NCBI RefSeq assembly: GCF_001886185.1
Contig: NZ_JXLA01000008.1
Coordinates: forward strand, 61,118 to 125,117
Origin: Enterococcus raffinosus
GTDB lineage: Bacteria; Bacillota; Bacilli; Lactobacillales; Enterococcaceae
Length of the DNA stretch: 64,000 bases
Reading direction: 5' to 3'
Shown here: piece after piece, positions 16,435 through 24,750 of the stretch
Layout of the letters: every line of letters begins with the position of its first letter
How positions within the stretch are numbered: position 1 is the stretch's first letter
Notes under the pieces: generated by a model
The model's database searches: none
What the model was told of the DNA's origin: nothing
What the model saw: only the letters and a program-made list of their open reading frames with translations
Translations under genes and position numbers: made by a program

Positions 16435-17022
16435 ATGAAGAAAAACAAGGGGTTTTCTGAAGAAGAGAAGCTGATTCTAAGGAAGAAATTATGTGCTGCC
16501 TGTGAGAGAAGCTGGACCAAGTTTGGGTATCGAAAAACGACAATCGGAGAATTAACAAAGGAAACAGGAATTGCGACGGGTTCTTTTTATCTTCTGTTTG
16601 AAAATAAGGAGGAGTTGTTTCTTGAAACCTTTCTTTTGGTTCAAGAGCGATTGAGAAAGGATTGGATGAGGATATTGAAGGAGCAGCCCGACAAAGCTGG
16701 CTTCAATCATGCGATGCTAACGTTGTATCGAGAGTATCAGGCCTCTCCATTTCTATATGATTTTTCGAATCCGGACTTTTTGGCCTTGCTAAATCGTTTG
16801 AGCGAAGAGGAGCGGGAAGAATTTACAAATAGTTCTTTGTCATTCTTTGAGTTCGTTCTGACCTCCACCAATTTGAGGTTGGCGGTTCCTGAAAAGAAGG
16901 CCTTTGGTGTACTTAGCAGTTTGCTCTATACAGTCACCTTGACCAATACGGTCTATGACCAAGAAGAAGTTTTTACTTTCATGCTTGAAACAATCAGTGA
17001 CCAATTGTTCATTGAAGAATAA
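16435..17022 (+). CDS. TetR/AcrR-family transcriptional regulator
   Basis: 195 residues. N-terminal helix-turn-helix: WTKFGYRKTTIGELTKETGIATGSFYLLFENKEELFLE, residues about 23-60, with the family's GSFYxxFxNKEEL core. The C-terminal ligand domain is not diagnostic. It lies behind the perfect operator repeat and is followed at 15 bases by a small membrane-protein gene, its probable target. RBS AGAGGTGA. Confidence 0.85.
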   Translation: MKKNKGFSEEEKLILRKKLCAACERSWTKFGYRKTTIGELTKETGIATGSFYLLFENKEELFLETFLLVQERLRKDWMRILKEQPDKAGFNHAMLTLYREYQASPFLYDFSNPDFLALLNRLSEEEREEFTNSSLSFFEFVLTSTNLRLAVPEKKAFGVLSSLLYTVTLTNTVYDQEEVFTFMLETISDQLFIEE

Positions 17023-17037
17023 GAAGGAGGAAGAAGG

Positions 17038-17268
17038 ATGTTTGATAGCTCAGCGAAATATTTCGAAAAGATGGCGGAGGACATGGGCGTGTCCATCAAG
17101 ATTCCCAGACCATCGAAAAAAAGTCTTCAAGCCAGTGTAAAAAGTAACACAGTGGTAGGTGCAGGATTGATGGCAGGCGGTGTTCTGTTATCTAGTAAAT
17201 CTATGTTTGCCTTAGGGATCGTCGGACTTGCAGGGGCGACGGCGCTCCATTATCAATTGAAGGATTAG
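17038..17268 (+). CDS. Small membrane protein, unknown
   Basis: 76 residues. Polar N-terminal half with basic residues (IKIPRPSKKS), then one or two short hydrophobic segments rich in Gly/Ala (VVGAGLMAGGVLL, FALGIVGLAGATAL). RBS AGAAGGAGGAAG. Co-transcribed with the TetR gene and closed by its own terminator, so the regulator probably controls it. I do not recognise a family. Confidence 0.6.
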   Translation: MFDSSAKYFEKMAEDMGVSIKIPRPSKKSLQASVKSNTVVGAGLMAGGVLLSSKSMFALGIVGLAGATALHYQLKD

Positions 17269-17277
17269 ACGGGGATT

Positions 17278-17316
17278 GAACGTTAGGACAGCTTTATGTT
17301 CTAACGTTCTTTTTTT
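17278..17316 (+). terminator. Intrinsic terminator after the small membrane protein gene
   Basis: GAACGTTAGGACA and TGTTCTAACGTTC form the stem, with seven T after it. Confidence 0.9.
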
Positions 17317-17399
17317 AAAAACCGCAACATTGATGAAAAAAAGAATTTGCTTCTCACTTATACTAATTATTTGACCAAGTTTGTGAGAGGTGATCATTG

Positions 17400-19397
17400 A
17401 TGAATCTATTAGCTGAAGAGCAACAAGAATGGGAAGTAATTCGCACAGAAATTGAGCGTAAGGAAACTAGCCTTGAACAGGAAATCCTTCATTTTACCGA
17501 GGAGACAAAGCAATTTCACCAATATCTAGTTGATTATAAAGGGGAGATAGACCCGCATGAAATGTTTATTAATTCCCGACTCCTGAATCAACAGCAGCTG
17601 GCAGAGTCAGTGAGTGGGAAACAATTGATACGACTAGAAAAGCAAAAGCAGAATCCTTACTTTACTCGTGTGGATTTTATTTATGAGGGAGAAGAAACAG
17701 CGGAGAAAATCTATGTGGGTCCTTTTTCTTTTTCGACTAAGAAGCAGGGCTTGTTGATCTATGATTGGCGGGCACCGATCGCCAGTATTTTTTATGAGTA
17801 TGATTTGGGTGAGGCGAAGTTTCAAACACCGGCGGGAATCGCATCAGGAGAAATTCAAAGGAAGCGTCAAATCAAGTTCAAGGATGGAATGATTGATTAT
17901 GTCGTGGAGTCCGACACGACGGTTTTCGATGAGGTGCTTCAAAATGAGTTGCGGCAGCAAAAAGGCGGACAAATGTCTACGATTATTAGTACGATCCAAA
18001 AAGAACAAAATGAAGTGATCCGTGACAGTCGTTCAAAGGACATGATCATTCAGGGAGTCGCGGGTTCCGGTAAAACCTCAATCGCTCTACATCGCATTGC
18101 TTTTTTATTGTATCGTTTTCGCGATCGCATTACGTCAGAGCAGGTGATGATTCTTTCGCCGAATCGCACATTTAGTCAATTTATCGCTCAAGTGCTGCCT
18201 GAACTTGGAGAAGAACCGGTGACCGAATGGACGATCGATGAATTCGGTCAAAAACTTTCTGGAGCGGCCAAAGTTCCATCGCGTTTTCAAGAAATCGAGC
18301 GCTTATATCTCAATCAGCGACAATCATTGATTGAACGAATCCGCTATCTTTCAACCAAGCGCTGTGTAGCAGATTTAAAAAAATTTCTCAAAGAAAGTGA
18401 AAAGTTCACACCAGCAACAATAACGATTGGCGACTATGATTATGGTGAAGAGTATATTCTGCAGCGCTACAAGGCCTACGGCAAAAAGCCAATTTTTGAG
18501 CGTTTGCAGCTTATTGCAGAAGATATTTTAGAAAATTTACGCAGTCGGCCCTTTCAACCAAAAAAGAAACCGACTAAAAAGCAGCTGTTCAATCGTTTGA
18601 AGAAAATGCTTCCTATTACAAACTGTACCAAATTGTACGCCAATTTTTTAGCAGAACAAGGGTACTCGATGAAAAAAGATCTAAGCTATTCTGACCTTTT
18701 CCCGATCCTTTATATCCGCCTATTCATGGAAGGGTTCGATGAGTTTTCGAAGATTCGGTATGTGATCATTGATGAGATGCAGGATTATACACCTATTCAA
18801 TTTGAGGTATTCAAAAAAATGTTCACTTGTCCGATTTTGTTCATCGGTGATTTTACCCAGACTTTGACAGATATTAATGAAATGAGCTTAGCAGAGGTAC
18901 AGCGCTATTATCCAAAAGCCCAAACAATCTATCTAACTAAAAGCTATCGTTCTACCTATGAAATTATCACCTGTGCCAAAAAGTTCATCAATGATCATCA
19001 GATTGAACCTGTTTTACGTCATGGGATGACTCCAGAAAAACGGGTGGTTCATTCTCAAACAGAAGAAATTTCAGGTATACTAGAGATAGTTGAACAACTA
19101 AAAAAGAATGGCTTGTCAACCATCGCAGTGATTACCAAAACGCTTGATAGAGCAAAGGAATGGCTCGTGCGATTAGAAAATTACGGAATGGACTGTGAAT
19201 TATTGACAGATGATGCTGTACAATTACAAGGAAAGCTTTCCATTTGTCCTTTGGTTCAATCAAAAGGTTTAGAGTTTGATGCGGTAATTATCGTTGATGC
19301 GGATGAAGAGAATTATCCTGATCAATTAGGCCGCCAGCAGTTGTTTGTTGCAGCGACACGAGCGATGCATGCCCTTTATTTTCTTCAAAGGAAGTGA
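17400..19397 (+). CDS. helD: HelD-like superfamily 1 ATPase (RNA polymerase recycling)
   Basis: 665 residues from ATG 17400 (RBS AGAGGTGA), shorter than the 774-residue Bacillus protein. An N-terminal coiled-coil region (about 1-60, EEQQEWEVIRTEIERKE) of the type that HelD inserts into the polymerase secondary channel; Walker A GVAGSGKTSIALHR at about 219; Walker B IIDEMQDYTPIQFE at about 456; GDFTQT, SYRSTYEI and C-terminal QSKGLEFDAVIIVDA and VAATRAMHALYF motifs of UvrD/Rep-type ATPases. HelD removes stalled RNA polymerase from DNA, and some relatives give rifampicin tolerance. Ends four bases before the next gene. Confidence 0.8.
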   Translation: MNLLAEEQQEWEVIRTEIERKETSLEQEILHFTEETKQFHQYLVDYKGEIDPHEMFINSRLLNQQQLAESVSGKQLIRLEKQKQNPYFTRVDFIYEGEETAEKIYVGPFSFSTKKQGLLIYDWRAPIASIFYEYDLGEAKFQTPAGIASGEIQRKRQIKFKDGMIDYVVESDTTVFDEVLQNELRQQKGGQMSTIISTIQKEQNEVIRDSRSKDMIIQGVAGSGKTSIALHRIAFLLYRFRDRITSEQVMILSPNRTFSQFIAQVLPELGEEPVTEWTIDEFGQKLSGAAKVPSRFQEIERLYLNQRQSLIERIRYLSTKRCVADLKKFLKESEKFTPATITIGDYDYGEEYILQRYKAYGKKPIFERLQLIAEDILENLRSRPFQPKKKPTKKQLFNRLKKMLPITNCTKLYANFLAEQGYSMKKDLSYSDLFPILYIRLFMEGFDEFSKIRYVIIDEMQDYTPIQFEVFKKMFTCPILFIGDFTQTLTDINEMSLAEVQRYYPKAQTIYLTKSYRSTYEIITCAKKFINDHQIEPVLRHGMTPEKRVVHSQTEEISGILEIVEQLKKNGLSTIAVITKTLDRAKEWLVRLENYGMDCELLTDDAVQLQGKLSICPLVQSKGLEFDAVIIVDADEENYPDQLGRQQLFVAATRAMHALYFLQRK

Positions 19398-19401
19398 GTC
19401 T

Positions 19402-20226
19402 ATGAATAATTCTCAGCTGGTTGCAAGTATTGCAGAATATATTGAGGATCATCTGCAGGAAAAAGTAACACTTGAAGAGCTGGCGAAGCAGCTACACTAT
19501 TCAAAATTTTATTTGCTTCATGAGTTCAAAGAAGCAACTCGCCAATCACTTTATAACTATGTTAAACGTCGCCGACTTAACGAGGCGGCAAAGTTGTTGC
19601 TTTATTCGGATCAGCGAATCATCGAGGTGGCCTTCCATTCAGGGTATCAAAGCCAACAAGCCTTTACAAAAGCCTTCGAGGAGCTATTTAAGTTGAGTCC
19701 TAAGCAATATCGACTGCAGAACAAGAAATTCTTTATTGAGGAACCCTATAATGTTTCGAAGGCACTGGTTTGGGCAAAGGATAACGATATAAAGATTCGT
19801 TCAGGACAGCGAGGAGATCAAGAAAAAATTCTAAGTTTTGCTCAATTGATGCGAGGGGGGCTCCCTTATTTGGAAGAAACCGAATACCAACGTTCGATTC
19901 AACGGCTTATCGAGAAAGAAAACTGTTATCTTGCTTGGTCAAAAGATCAAATCATAGGCTTACTTTTGTTTGATGATACGGCACAAGAAGTGGAGAACCT
20001 TGCAGTATTTCCTTCTTGTTGGGACTTGAACATCGAGCAAAAATTGATAAATAGACTGCTCAAGGACAAACAACTAGGGATGCTTTATACAACAACCTTC
20101 AGAGCTGCTGATAAATTGGATATTGGACACCGCCAACGGTTGATAAAGGTAGGATTTATTCCTATTGAAGAAATTATTGAAATCAATTACCCGACTGAAA
20201 AACTACTTTTTCATGAGAGGCAATAG
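19402..20226 (+). CDS. AraC-type regulator fused to a GNAT-like domain
   Basis: 274 residues from ATG 19402, RBS AAGGAAGTGAG inside the end of helD. Residues 1-105: AraC DNA-binding domain with both helix-turn-helices (VTLEELAKQLHYSKFYLLHEFK and IIEVAFHSGYQSQQAFTKAFEELFKLSPKQYR). Residues about 125-255: an acetyltransferase-like fold (IKIRSGQRGDQEKILSFAQLMRGG, YLAWSKDQIIGLLLFDD, VENLAVFP) that appears to lack a clear acetyl-CoA RxxGxG loop, so it may be a sensing rather than catalytic domain. The four-base gap to helD implies co-transcription. Confidence 0.7.
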   Translation: MNNSQLVASIAEYIEDHLQEKVTLEELAKQLHYSKFYLLHEFKEATRQSLYNYVKRRRLNEAAKLLLYSDQRIIEVAFHSGYQSQQAFTKAFEELFKLSPKQYRLQNKKFFIEEPYNVSKALVWAKDNDIKIRSGQRGDQEKILSFAQLMRGGLPYLEETEYQRSIQRLIEKENCYLAWSKDQIIGLLLFDDTAQEVENLAVFPSCWDLNIEQKLINRLLKDKQLGMLYTTTFRAADKLDIGHRQRLIKVGFIPIEEIIEINYPTEKLLFHERQ

Positions 20227-20237
20227 AATAATAGATA

Positions 20238-20267
20238 AAAACAGTTCATTAAATTGAACTGTTTTTT
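20238..20267 (+). terminator. Intrinsic terminator after the AraC-GNAT gene
   Basis: AAAACAGTTCA and TGAACTGTTTT, loop TTAAAT, T tract. From 20268 to 20500 the DNA is very A/T-rich and shows no gene. Confidence 0.85.
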
Positions 20268-20501
20268 GTTTTTTATTTATGCAGTTAGTACTTGTTTAAG
20301 ACAATCTATACACAATTTTTACAAACCTTAATTATTTATCCGCTTTCATTTAATCAAATTTCTAAAAAAATAATTTATTGATAAAGAAATGAATGAAAAC
20401 TAAAGAGTAAAACTCTTGAAAAAACAAGTTTTTTTTAAAAGGCACGTAAAATTCAGCATTTTTTTTTCAAAAAAAGGAGAAAAAGCAAAAAATCTAATTG
20501 T

Positions 20502-20554
20502 CTTTGTTATTTATTGATAGTTATTTCAAATAACTAATGAAAACAATAACAAAG
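20502..20554 (+). promoter_or_regulatory. Nested palindrome upstream of the surface-protein operon
   Basis: Outer arms CTTTGTTATT (20502-20511) and AATAACAAAG (20545-20554), perfect 10 bp; inner arms TAGTTAT (20518-20524) and ATAACTA (20530-20536), perfect 7 bp, loop TTCAA. No T tract follows. A cruciform operator or leader structure; compare the similar element at 24590. Confidence 0.65.
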
Positions 20555-20667
20555 TTCAATAACTGATGTTATGCTATTTTTTCTTTTTTTTTGAAATTGT
20601 TCTTTTATTATATTTCGCTTATATTACTGTTATTGGTAATTATACAACTACTTTGGAGTCGATAGTA

Positions 20668-22878
20668 ATGAGAAAATGGAGAATACCCATTATTTTCCTT
20701 TTATTCTTCGTGAATTTTGGAAATAGTCAATTTGTTCGGGCTGAAACAATTGATAGTGAAGTTATAGCCGAAAAAACAGTGGTGCAAAGTTCATCAGAAC
20801 TTGAGAATTCAACTGAGAATAATTCCTCTCTAAATGATAAAGAAACACAAGAAACTACTTCAACAGAAGGAGATCTTTTAGACCGTGAGGATAATATTGA
20901 TGAGAATGAGAGAGCTGATGTGGAAGAAGAGACTGCACACACTCGCTCTGCTGTGAATCAAACTTACGATGGACAATGGATGATTGTTAACACTTTAAGT
21001 GAATTGCAAACCGCATTGAAAGATAAGGAACCCTACATAAAATTAGCAAGTTCTCAGGAGGATTTTGTTATCGGAAGTGCCAATGTTCCGATCACTGCAG
21101 ACGTAACCATTGATGGAAATAATCGTCAAATTTCCTATACAGGAGGTCGAGCCTTCAATTCATCTACAGCGAATTTAACGATTACCTTACAAAATATGAC
21201 CTTTGGATCTCCCGATTATACTCTTTCGGCAAGCGGGTTGTACGGGATCATGCAAAGTGACTCCGCAACGCAATTACATATAGAAAATGTAAATTATTAT
21301 TCTAGCACAACGGCCCAACCATTTTATCTCAGACATCTGAACAGCAAAATCTATTTCCATGGAACGAATCGATTTATGCAGCAGAAGGCAGATGGTTCGG
21401 TGGCGACTGGACAAGAATTTGCGGAATGCAACAACTTTGAATTTGTTGCAGGAAGCCACACGACTATTGTCCAAAATACAAATGACGCGCTGGGTAGCCT
21501 GTGGATGCCCTCAAATCCCAGCAGTATAACGGTTGGTGAAGAGGCAGAGGCTGACATTACATCTAATCATAATTTTATTTATTGTGATGGAACGAACAAT
21601 AGCGTGATTACATTAGGTAAAAATTCGAAATTTTCAGTGAAAGGGACCAATGCTGATAAAGGGTATTTTTACTATTTTGATAAGCCGGCTTTTATCACAG
21701 TGGGCGAGGGAGCAGAATTTTCAGTAGCTTATCCACACTTTATGAAATTAGCTGCTGGCAGCGCGATTAAGTTTCTTCCAGACTCTATCGGAAATTTTGA
21801 TATTAGTCAGGATGAAAGCGTGTTTGATCGTGGGGTTGGAACGAATTCTACATTTGAAATTGATAATGCGAAACAGATCCGTTTCAAGGCAAAAGCCGGA
21901 ACGACTTACAACCCGATCGGTTTTTCAAGTTCCTCAAGTATTTTCTCCTTTTCTGCTTTTGGTGAAGATACAGATCGTTATGATGTTGTGACTGACGAAG
22001 CGATCTTGCCGCAAAAACTGACTCCGCAATGTGATAATGGGACATGGAATGTCACAACAAACACGATTTCACGCTCTGTCGGACCAAGAACTCCTGATTT
22101 TACAGCAGAAGAAAAGACAACGTTGAAAAACGCAGAAAGTATAACTTTAAATCGATTAAATCAACCGGTTGAACTATTGAAGGTCGATCAAGAGATAGCA
22201 ACACATGAGGCGACTTTTAAGTTGTCAGACTATCAATTACATGGAAATGACAATCTGATAAAAGAAGTAGACTTCAAGTTATATTCAAAAGAAACAGAGT
22301 CTCCTGAAACTGAGAACGAGGGTTTTGTTGACTATCAAACGGCTAATTTGGATAGCACTGTTACGTTTTCTGATTTGAAGGATCGAACAGAATACTGGCT
22401 ATATGTCCGTATTGTTTGTGACCCTGATAGTCAATCGAGTCAGTGGTTGAAAATTCCTTTTAAAACAGAACAAGAAATGATCAATGTTAGTTTTCCTGTA
22501 GAAGTAGCATTCTATTCAGAAAAATCTGAGGGGCAACAAAAGATTCGTGAAGCCAAGGAGTACCAGATTGAGAACCATAGTTCTTTTCCCGTCACTGTCC
22601 AAGCGACAGATTTTCAAGAACTATCTAATCCGACAGGCATTAACCTATTGCCCAAGGCAGATGCAACGAACAAAAAGGACCTTCTGTTGAACTTAACAGA
22701 AGGAAATCAATCAATTGGGGTACTAACAAAATCATTGAAGGATGCCCCTTTAAATTTTGAGGAATTAGCTGGATATTCTTCTACAAAGCTAGGATTTTCA
22801 GGCATCTATTATGGTGATGAAAAAACAAAACATCAGGTTCAATACCGTTTAACAATGACGGCAGAGAGAAAGGATTAA
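20668..22878 (+). CDS. Secreted surface protein with beta-helix (pectate-lyase-like) region
   Basis: I start at ATG 20668, where a normal signal peptide begins (MRKWRIPIIFLLFFVNFGNS, cleavage after VRA) behind GGAG; the frame upstream is open but unsuited. 736 residues: acidic Glu/Ser/Thr-rich spacer to about 90; then a repeat region (about 95-440) with ladder-like strands (ADVTIDGNNRQISYTG, ANLTITLQNMTFGS, ITVGEEAEADITS, ITLGKNSKFSVKG, ITVGEGAEFSV) typical of pectate-lyase-like adhesin domains; a fibronectin-like region to about 610; a C-terminal beta domain. No LPxTG of its own. First gene of a four-gene surface cluster; it may be held by the partner proteins. RBS and start give moderate certainty. 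Confidence 0.75.
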   Translation: MRKWRIPIIFLLFFVNFGNSQFVRAETIDSEVIAEKTVVQSSSELENSTENNSSLNDKETQETTSTEGDLLDREDNIDENERADVEEETAHTRSAVNQTYDGQWMIVNTLSELQTALKDKEPYIKLASSQEDFVIGSANVPITADVTIDGNNRQISYTGGRAFNSSTANLTITLQNMTFGSPDYTLSASGLYGIMQSDSATQLHIENVNYYSSTTAQPFYLRHLNSKIYFHGTNRFMQQKADGSVATGQEFAECNNFEFVAGSHTTIVQNTNDALGSLWMPSNPSSITVGEEAEADITSNHNFIYCDGTNNSVITLGKNSKFSVKGTNADKGYFYYFDKPAFITVGEGAEFSVAYPHFMKLAAGSAIKFLPDSIGNFDISQDESVFDRGVGTNSTFEIDNAKQIRFKAKAGTTYNPIGFSSSSSIFSFSAFGEDTDRYDVVTDEAILPQKLTPQCDNGTWNVTTNTISRSVGPRTPDFTAEEKTTLKNAESITLNRLNQPVELLKVDQEIATHEATFKLSDYQLHGNDNLIKEVDFKLYSKETESPETENEGFVDYQTANLDSTVTFSDLKDRTEYWLYVRIVCDPDSQSSQWLKIPFKTEQEMINVSFPVEVAFYSEKSEGQQKIREAKEYQIENHSSFPVTVQATDFQELSNPTGINLLPKADATNKKDLLLNLTEGNQSIGVLTKSLKDAPLNFEELAGYSSTKLGFSGIYYGDEKTKHQVQYRLTMTAERKD

Positions 22879-22887
22879 TGCATTTAT

Positions 22888-23415
22888 ATGATTGAAGAAA
22901 AACAACAAGAAAAAAAAGAGAAATGGTTACTGATTTTATTGCTATTATTACTGATTTTCGGCGGTATCGGTGCCTATTTCTTTACTAGACAAGAAGAAAA
23001 ACCCGTTTCGATAGTAAGTGGAGAATTTTTACCAGAAGGTAAAGATGCCGAAAAGATCAGTGACAGTGAGTTGAAGAAAATGGCACAAGAGAAAGTTGAT
23101 CGCAGCAAGTTCAATATGATTATTGTGCCAGAGGCAACTTTTGAAACAAGTGATAAAGCCGGAGAGCTGACCATTCAAAATCCAGCTCATAATGCGTATC
23201 CTGTTAATGTTGAAATTTCTCGAAATGATACTGGTGAAGTGATTTATACTTCAGGTGCGATTCAACCTGGCTATGAGGTGAAAGAAGTAAAATTAGAAAA
23301 GAAATTATCAAAGGGAGATTACCCGGCTACGGCGAAGTTCTCTTTATATGATGATGAAACAAAAGAGAAAAAGGGAGAGGTTGCAGCGAAAATTACAATT
23401 CATGTCAAAAACTAA
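22888..23415 (+). CDS. Membrane-anchored Ig-like protein of the surface cluster
   Basis: 175 residues. Charged N-terminus (IEEKQQEKKEKW), one membrane helix of about 20 residues (LLILLLLLLIFGGIGAYFF), then an extracellular part. After a linker the region from about 75 (NMIIVPEATFETSDKAGELTIQNP) to the end reads as one Ig-like beta sandwich. Family uncertain; such proteins accompany WxL/csc-type surface genes in enterococci and lactobacilli. It starts ten bases after the large surface protein and ends 28 bases before the next gene. Confidence 0.6.
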   Translation: MIEEKQQEKKEKWLLILLLLLLIFGGIGAYFFTRQEEKPVSIVSGEFLPEGKDAEKISDSELKKMAQEKVDRSKFNMIIVPEATFETSDKAGELTIQNPAHNAYPVNVEISRNDTGEVIYTSGAIQPGYEVKEVKLEKKLSKGDYPATAKFSLYDDETKEKKGEVAAKITIHVKN

Positions 23416-23442
23416 TAATAAAAAAAGAGGAGAAGATTACAG

Positions 23443-24057
23443 ATGAAAAAGATTTTGTGCGGATTATTATTAATGGGATTTTTAAGTGGCGGAGCAGCGA
23501 GTGTCTTTGCGGCGGAGGTTAATGGAACTGATTCGGCCTCAATCACTGTAGATGGGTCTTTAGGACAAGATAATACGGATGAAAACGCGCCAAATATTGA
23601 TGAAGGATCGAACGATTGGATTAACGTAACAGTAGATACGGCAAATATTTTCTATACAACAAAGGAGTCACAGCACAAAACTATTACGTCTCCTGATTAC
23701 ACAATCACTAATAACTCTGGACGTGCAGTTAAAGTATCGGTATTAGACTTCACTGTAGATTCAGGGAACCTAGACAATGTTGATGCGTTAAAAATTAGTG
23801 GAAAAGATTATGCTGATGCGGAACAATCTGTTGATTTAAAATCCTTCGTTGCTGGTGATTTTTTAACATTAGCCAATAATCAAGGCAAAGTGAATGTAGA
23901 TTCTGATACGGTCGATAGTTACGCTAAAACAACTTCATATAACTATTCTGGAACAACAAAAGATGAATACTATAAAGCAAAAGCCGAAAAAACGAATCAT
24001 ACCTTGACACTAGCTTTTGAAGCTCTAGGCAAAGATGGCACCTCAGTAGCTCCTTAA
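23443..24057 (+). CDS. Secreted WxL-like protein without a visible WxL motif
   Basis: 204 residues. Signal peptide (MKKILCGLLLMGFLSGGAAS, cleavage near VFAAE), mature start with SASITVDGSLG, then DWINVTVDTANIFYTTKES and TITNNSGRAVKVSVLDF, a pattern I associate with WxL-locus proteins. The C-terminal Trp-x-Leu motifs that bind peptidoglycan are absent, so it is either a shortened relative or a different secreted subunit. RBS AAAGAGGAGAAG. Between the Ig-like and small sortase-anchored genes, it probably joins them in an extracellular complex. Confidence 0.6.
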   Translation: MKKILCGLLLMGFLSGGAASVFAAEVNGTDSASITVDGSLGQDNTDENAPNIDEGSNDWINVTVDTANIFYTTKESQHKTITSPDYTITNNSGRAVKVSVLDFTVDSGNLDNVDALKISGKDYADAEQSVDLKSFVAGDFLTLANNQGKVNVDSDTVDSYAKTTSYNYSGTTKDEYYKAKAEKTNHTLTLAFEALGKDGTSVAP

Positions 24058-24074
24058 TTTAAGGAAGCAATTTC

Positions 24075-24305
24075 ATGAAAAGTACAATTTATATTGAAGG
24101 AATCTTGGGTTCGCAGGATTCATCAACGGAGCAAGTAATTCCTGTTACTGAACCACAAAAGAATATAACCAAACAAATTACGAATGTTCAAGTCACCACT
24201 AGCTATCCTAAAACAGGGGAGCTGCAAAGCAAGTATTTATTATTTTCTGGAGTTTGTTTATTGCTACTCCTACTACTAGTGAAGAAAAGGAAGACAACCG
24301 ATTGA
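24075..24305 (+). CDS. Small sortase-anchored protein with YPKTG sorting signal
   Basis: 76 residues. A short surface stem, then YPKTG (about residue 44), a hydrophobic span (YLLFSGVCLLLLLLLV) and a basic tail (KKRKTTD): a complete cell-wall sorting signal with Tyr in place of the usual Leu. I see no proper signal peptide: the N-terminus (MKSTIYIEGILG) is short and weakly hydrophobic, so export is unclear or the true start differs. In csc gene clusters the last gene likewise encodes a tiny LPxTG protein. The terminator hairpin overlaps its stop codon. Confidence 0.65.
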   Translation: MKSTIYIEGILGSQDSSTEQVIPVTEPQKNITKQITNVQVTTSYPKTGELQSKYLLFSGVCLLLLLLLVKKRKTTD

Positions 24306-24320
24306 GGTGTCTTCCTTTTT
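24289..24320 (+). terminator. Intrinsic terminator of the surface cluster
   Basis: GGAAGACA (24289-24296) and TGTCTTCC (24308-24315) with T tract; the left arm lies inside the coding region. From 24321 to 24589 the sequence is A/T-rich and I see no gene. Confidence 0.85.
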
Positions 24321-24589
24321 CGTTAGATGAAAACAAGGTGAATGGTAGTCCTTTAAAAATGGTATACAAATTTTTAAAGAACGATCATTCGAATATTAAA
24401 TACATTTTTAATTATTCGTTTATTCTATCAATAAAAAGAACAATAAATTAAAAAAAAGAATTTAAAAAAACGTTCTTTTATTTATCGATTTAATAAAATA
24501 AATATAATTATCATACGAAAAAAATAGCGTTGCTAAAGCGTTTGTTTTATGTTATCTTCAAATAAATATCCGTTTCTTATTTTTATTTT

Positions 24590-24659
24590 TGTTATTTTAA
24601 ACAAAACGGTGACTATAGGTAATAGTCGGAAAAAGGTGTTTTACTTTTTTGAAATAACA
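24590..24659 (+). promoter_or_regulatory. Second nested palindrome, upstream of the LPxTG protein gene
   Basis: Three concentric pairings: TGTTATTT (24590-24597) with AAATAACA (24652-24659), AAAAC (24603-24607) with GTTTT (24638-24642), and GACTAT (24611-24616) with ATAGTC (24622-24627). The outer arms share the TGTTATT/AATAACA core of the 20502 element. No T tract. Confidence 0.6.
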
Positions 24660-24750
24660 TTCTATATTTTTAAAGAGTTGAGCGGTATCAAAAGATTTGA
24701 AGAAACTTCATAATGAAGCGTTCATTCATTGAGGGGGAAAAGGAGAAAAA

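Noticed and set aside
20566..20667. N-terminal extension of the 20668 surface protein from ATG 20566
   Set aside because: It would put 34 extra residues before a standard signal peptide and has no SD.
23443..24057. Canonical WxL-domain protein
   Set aside because: No C-terminal Trp-x-Leu motif or YxxxLTWTL-like block is present; kept only as WxL-like.
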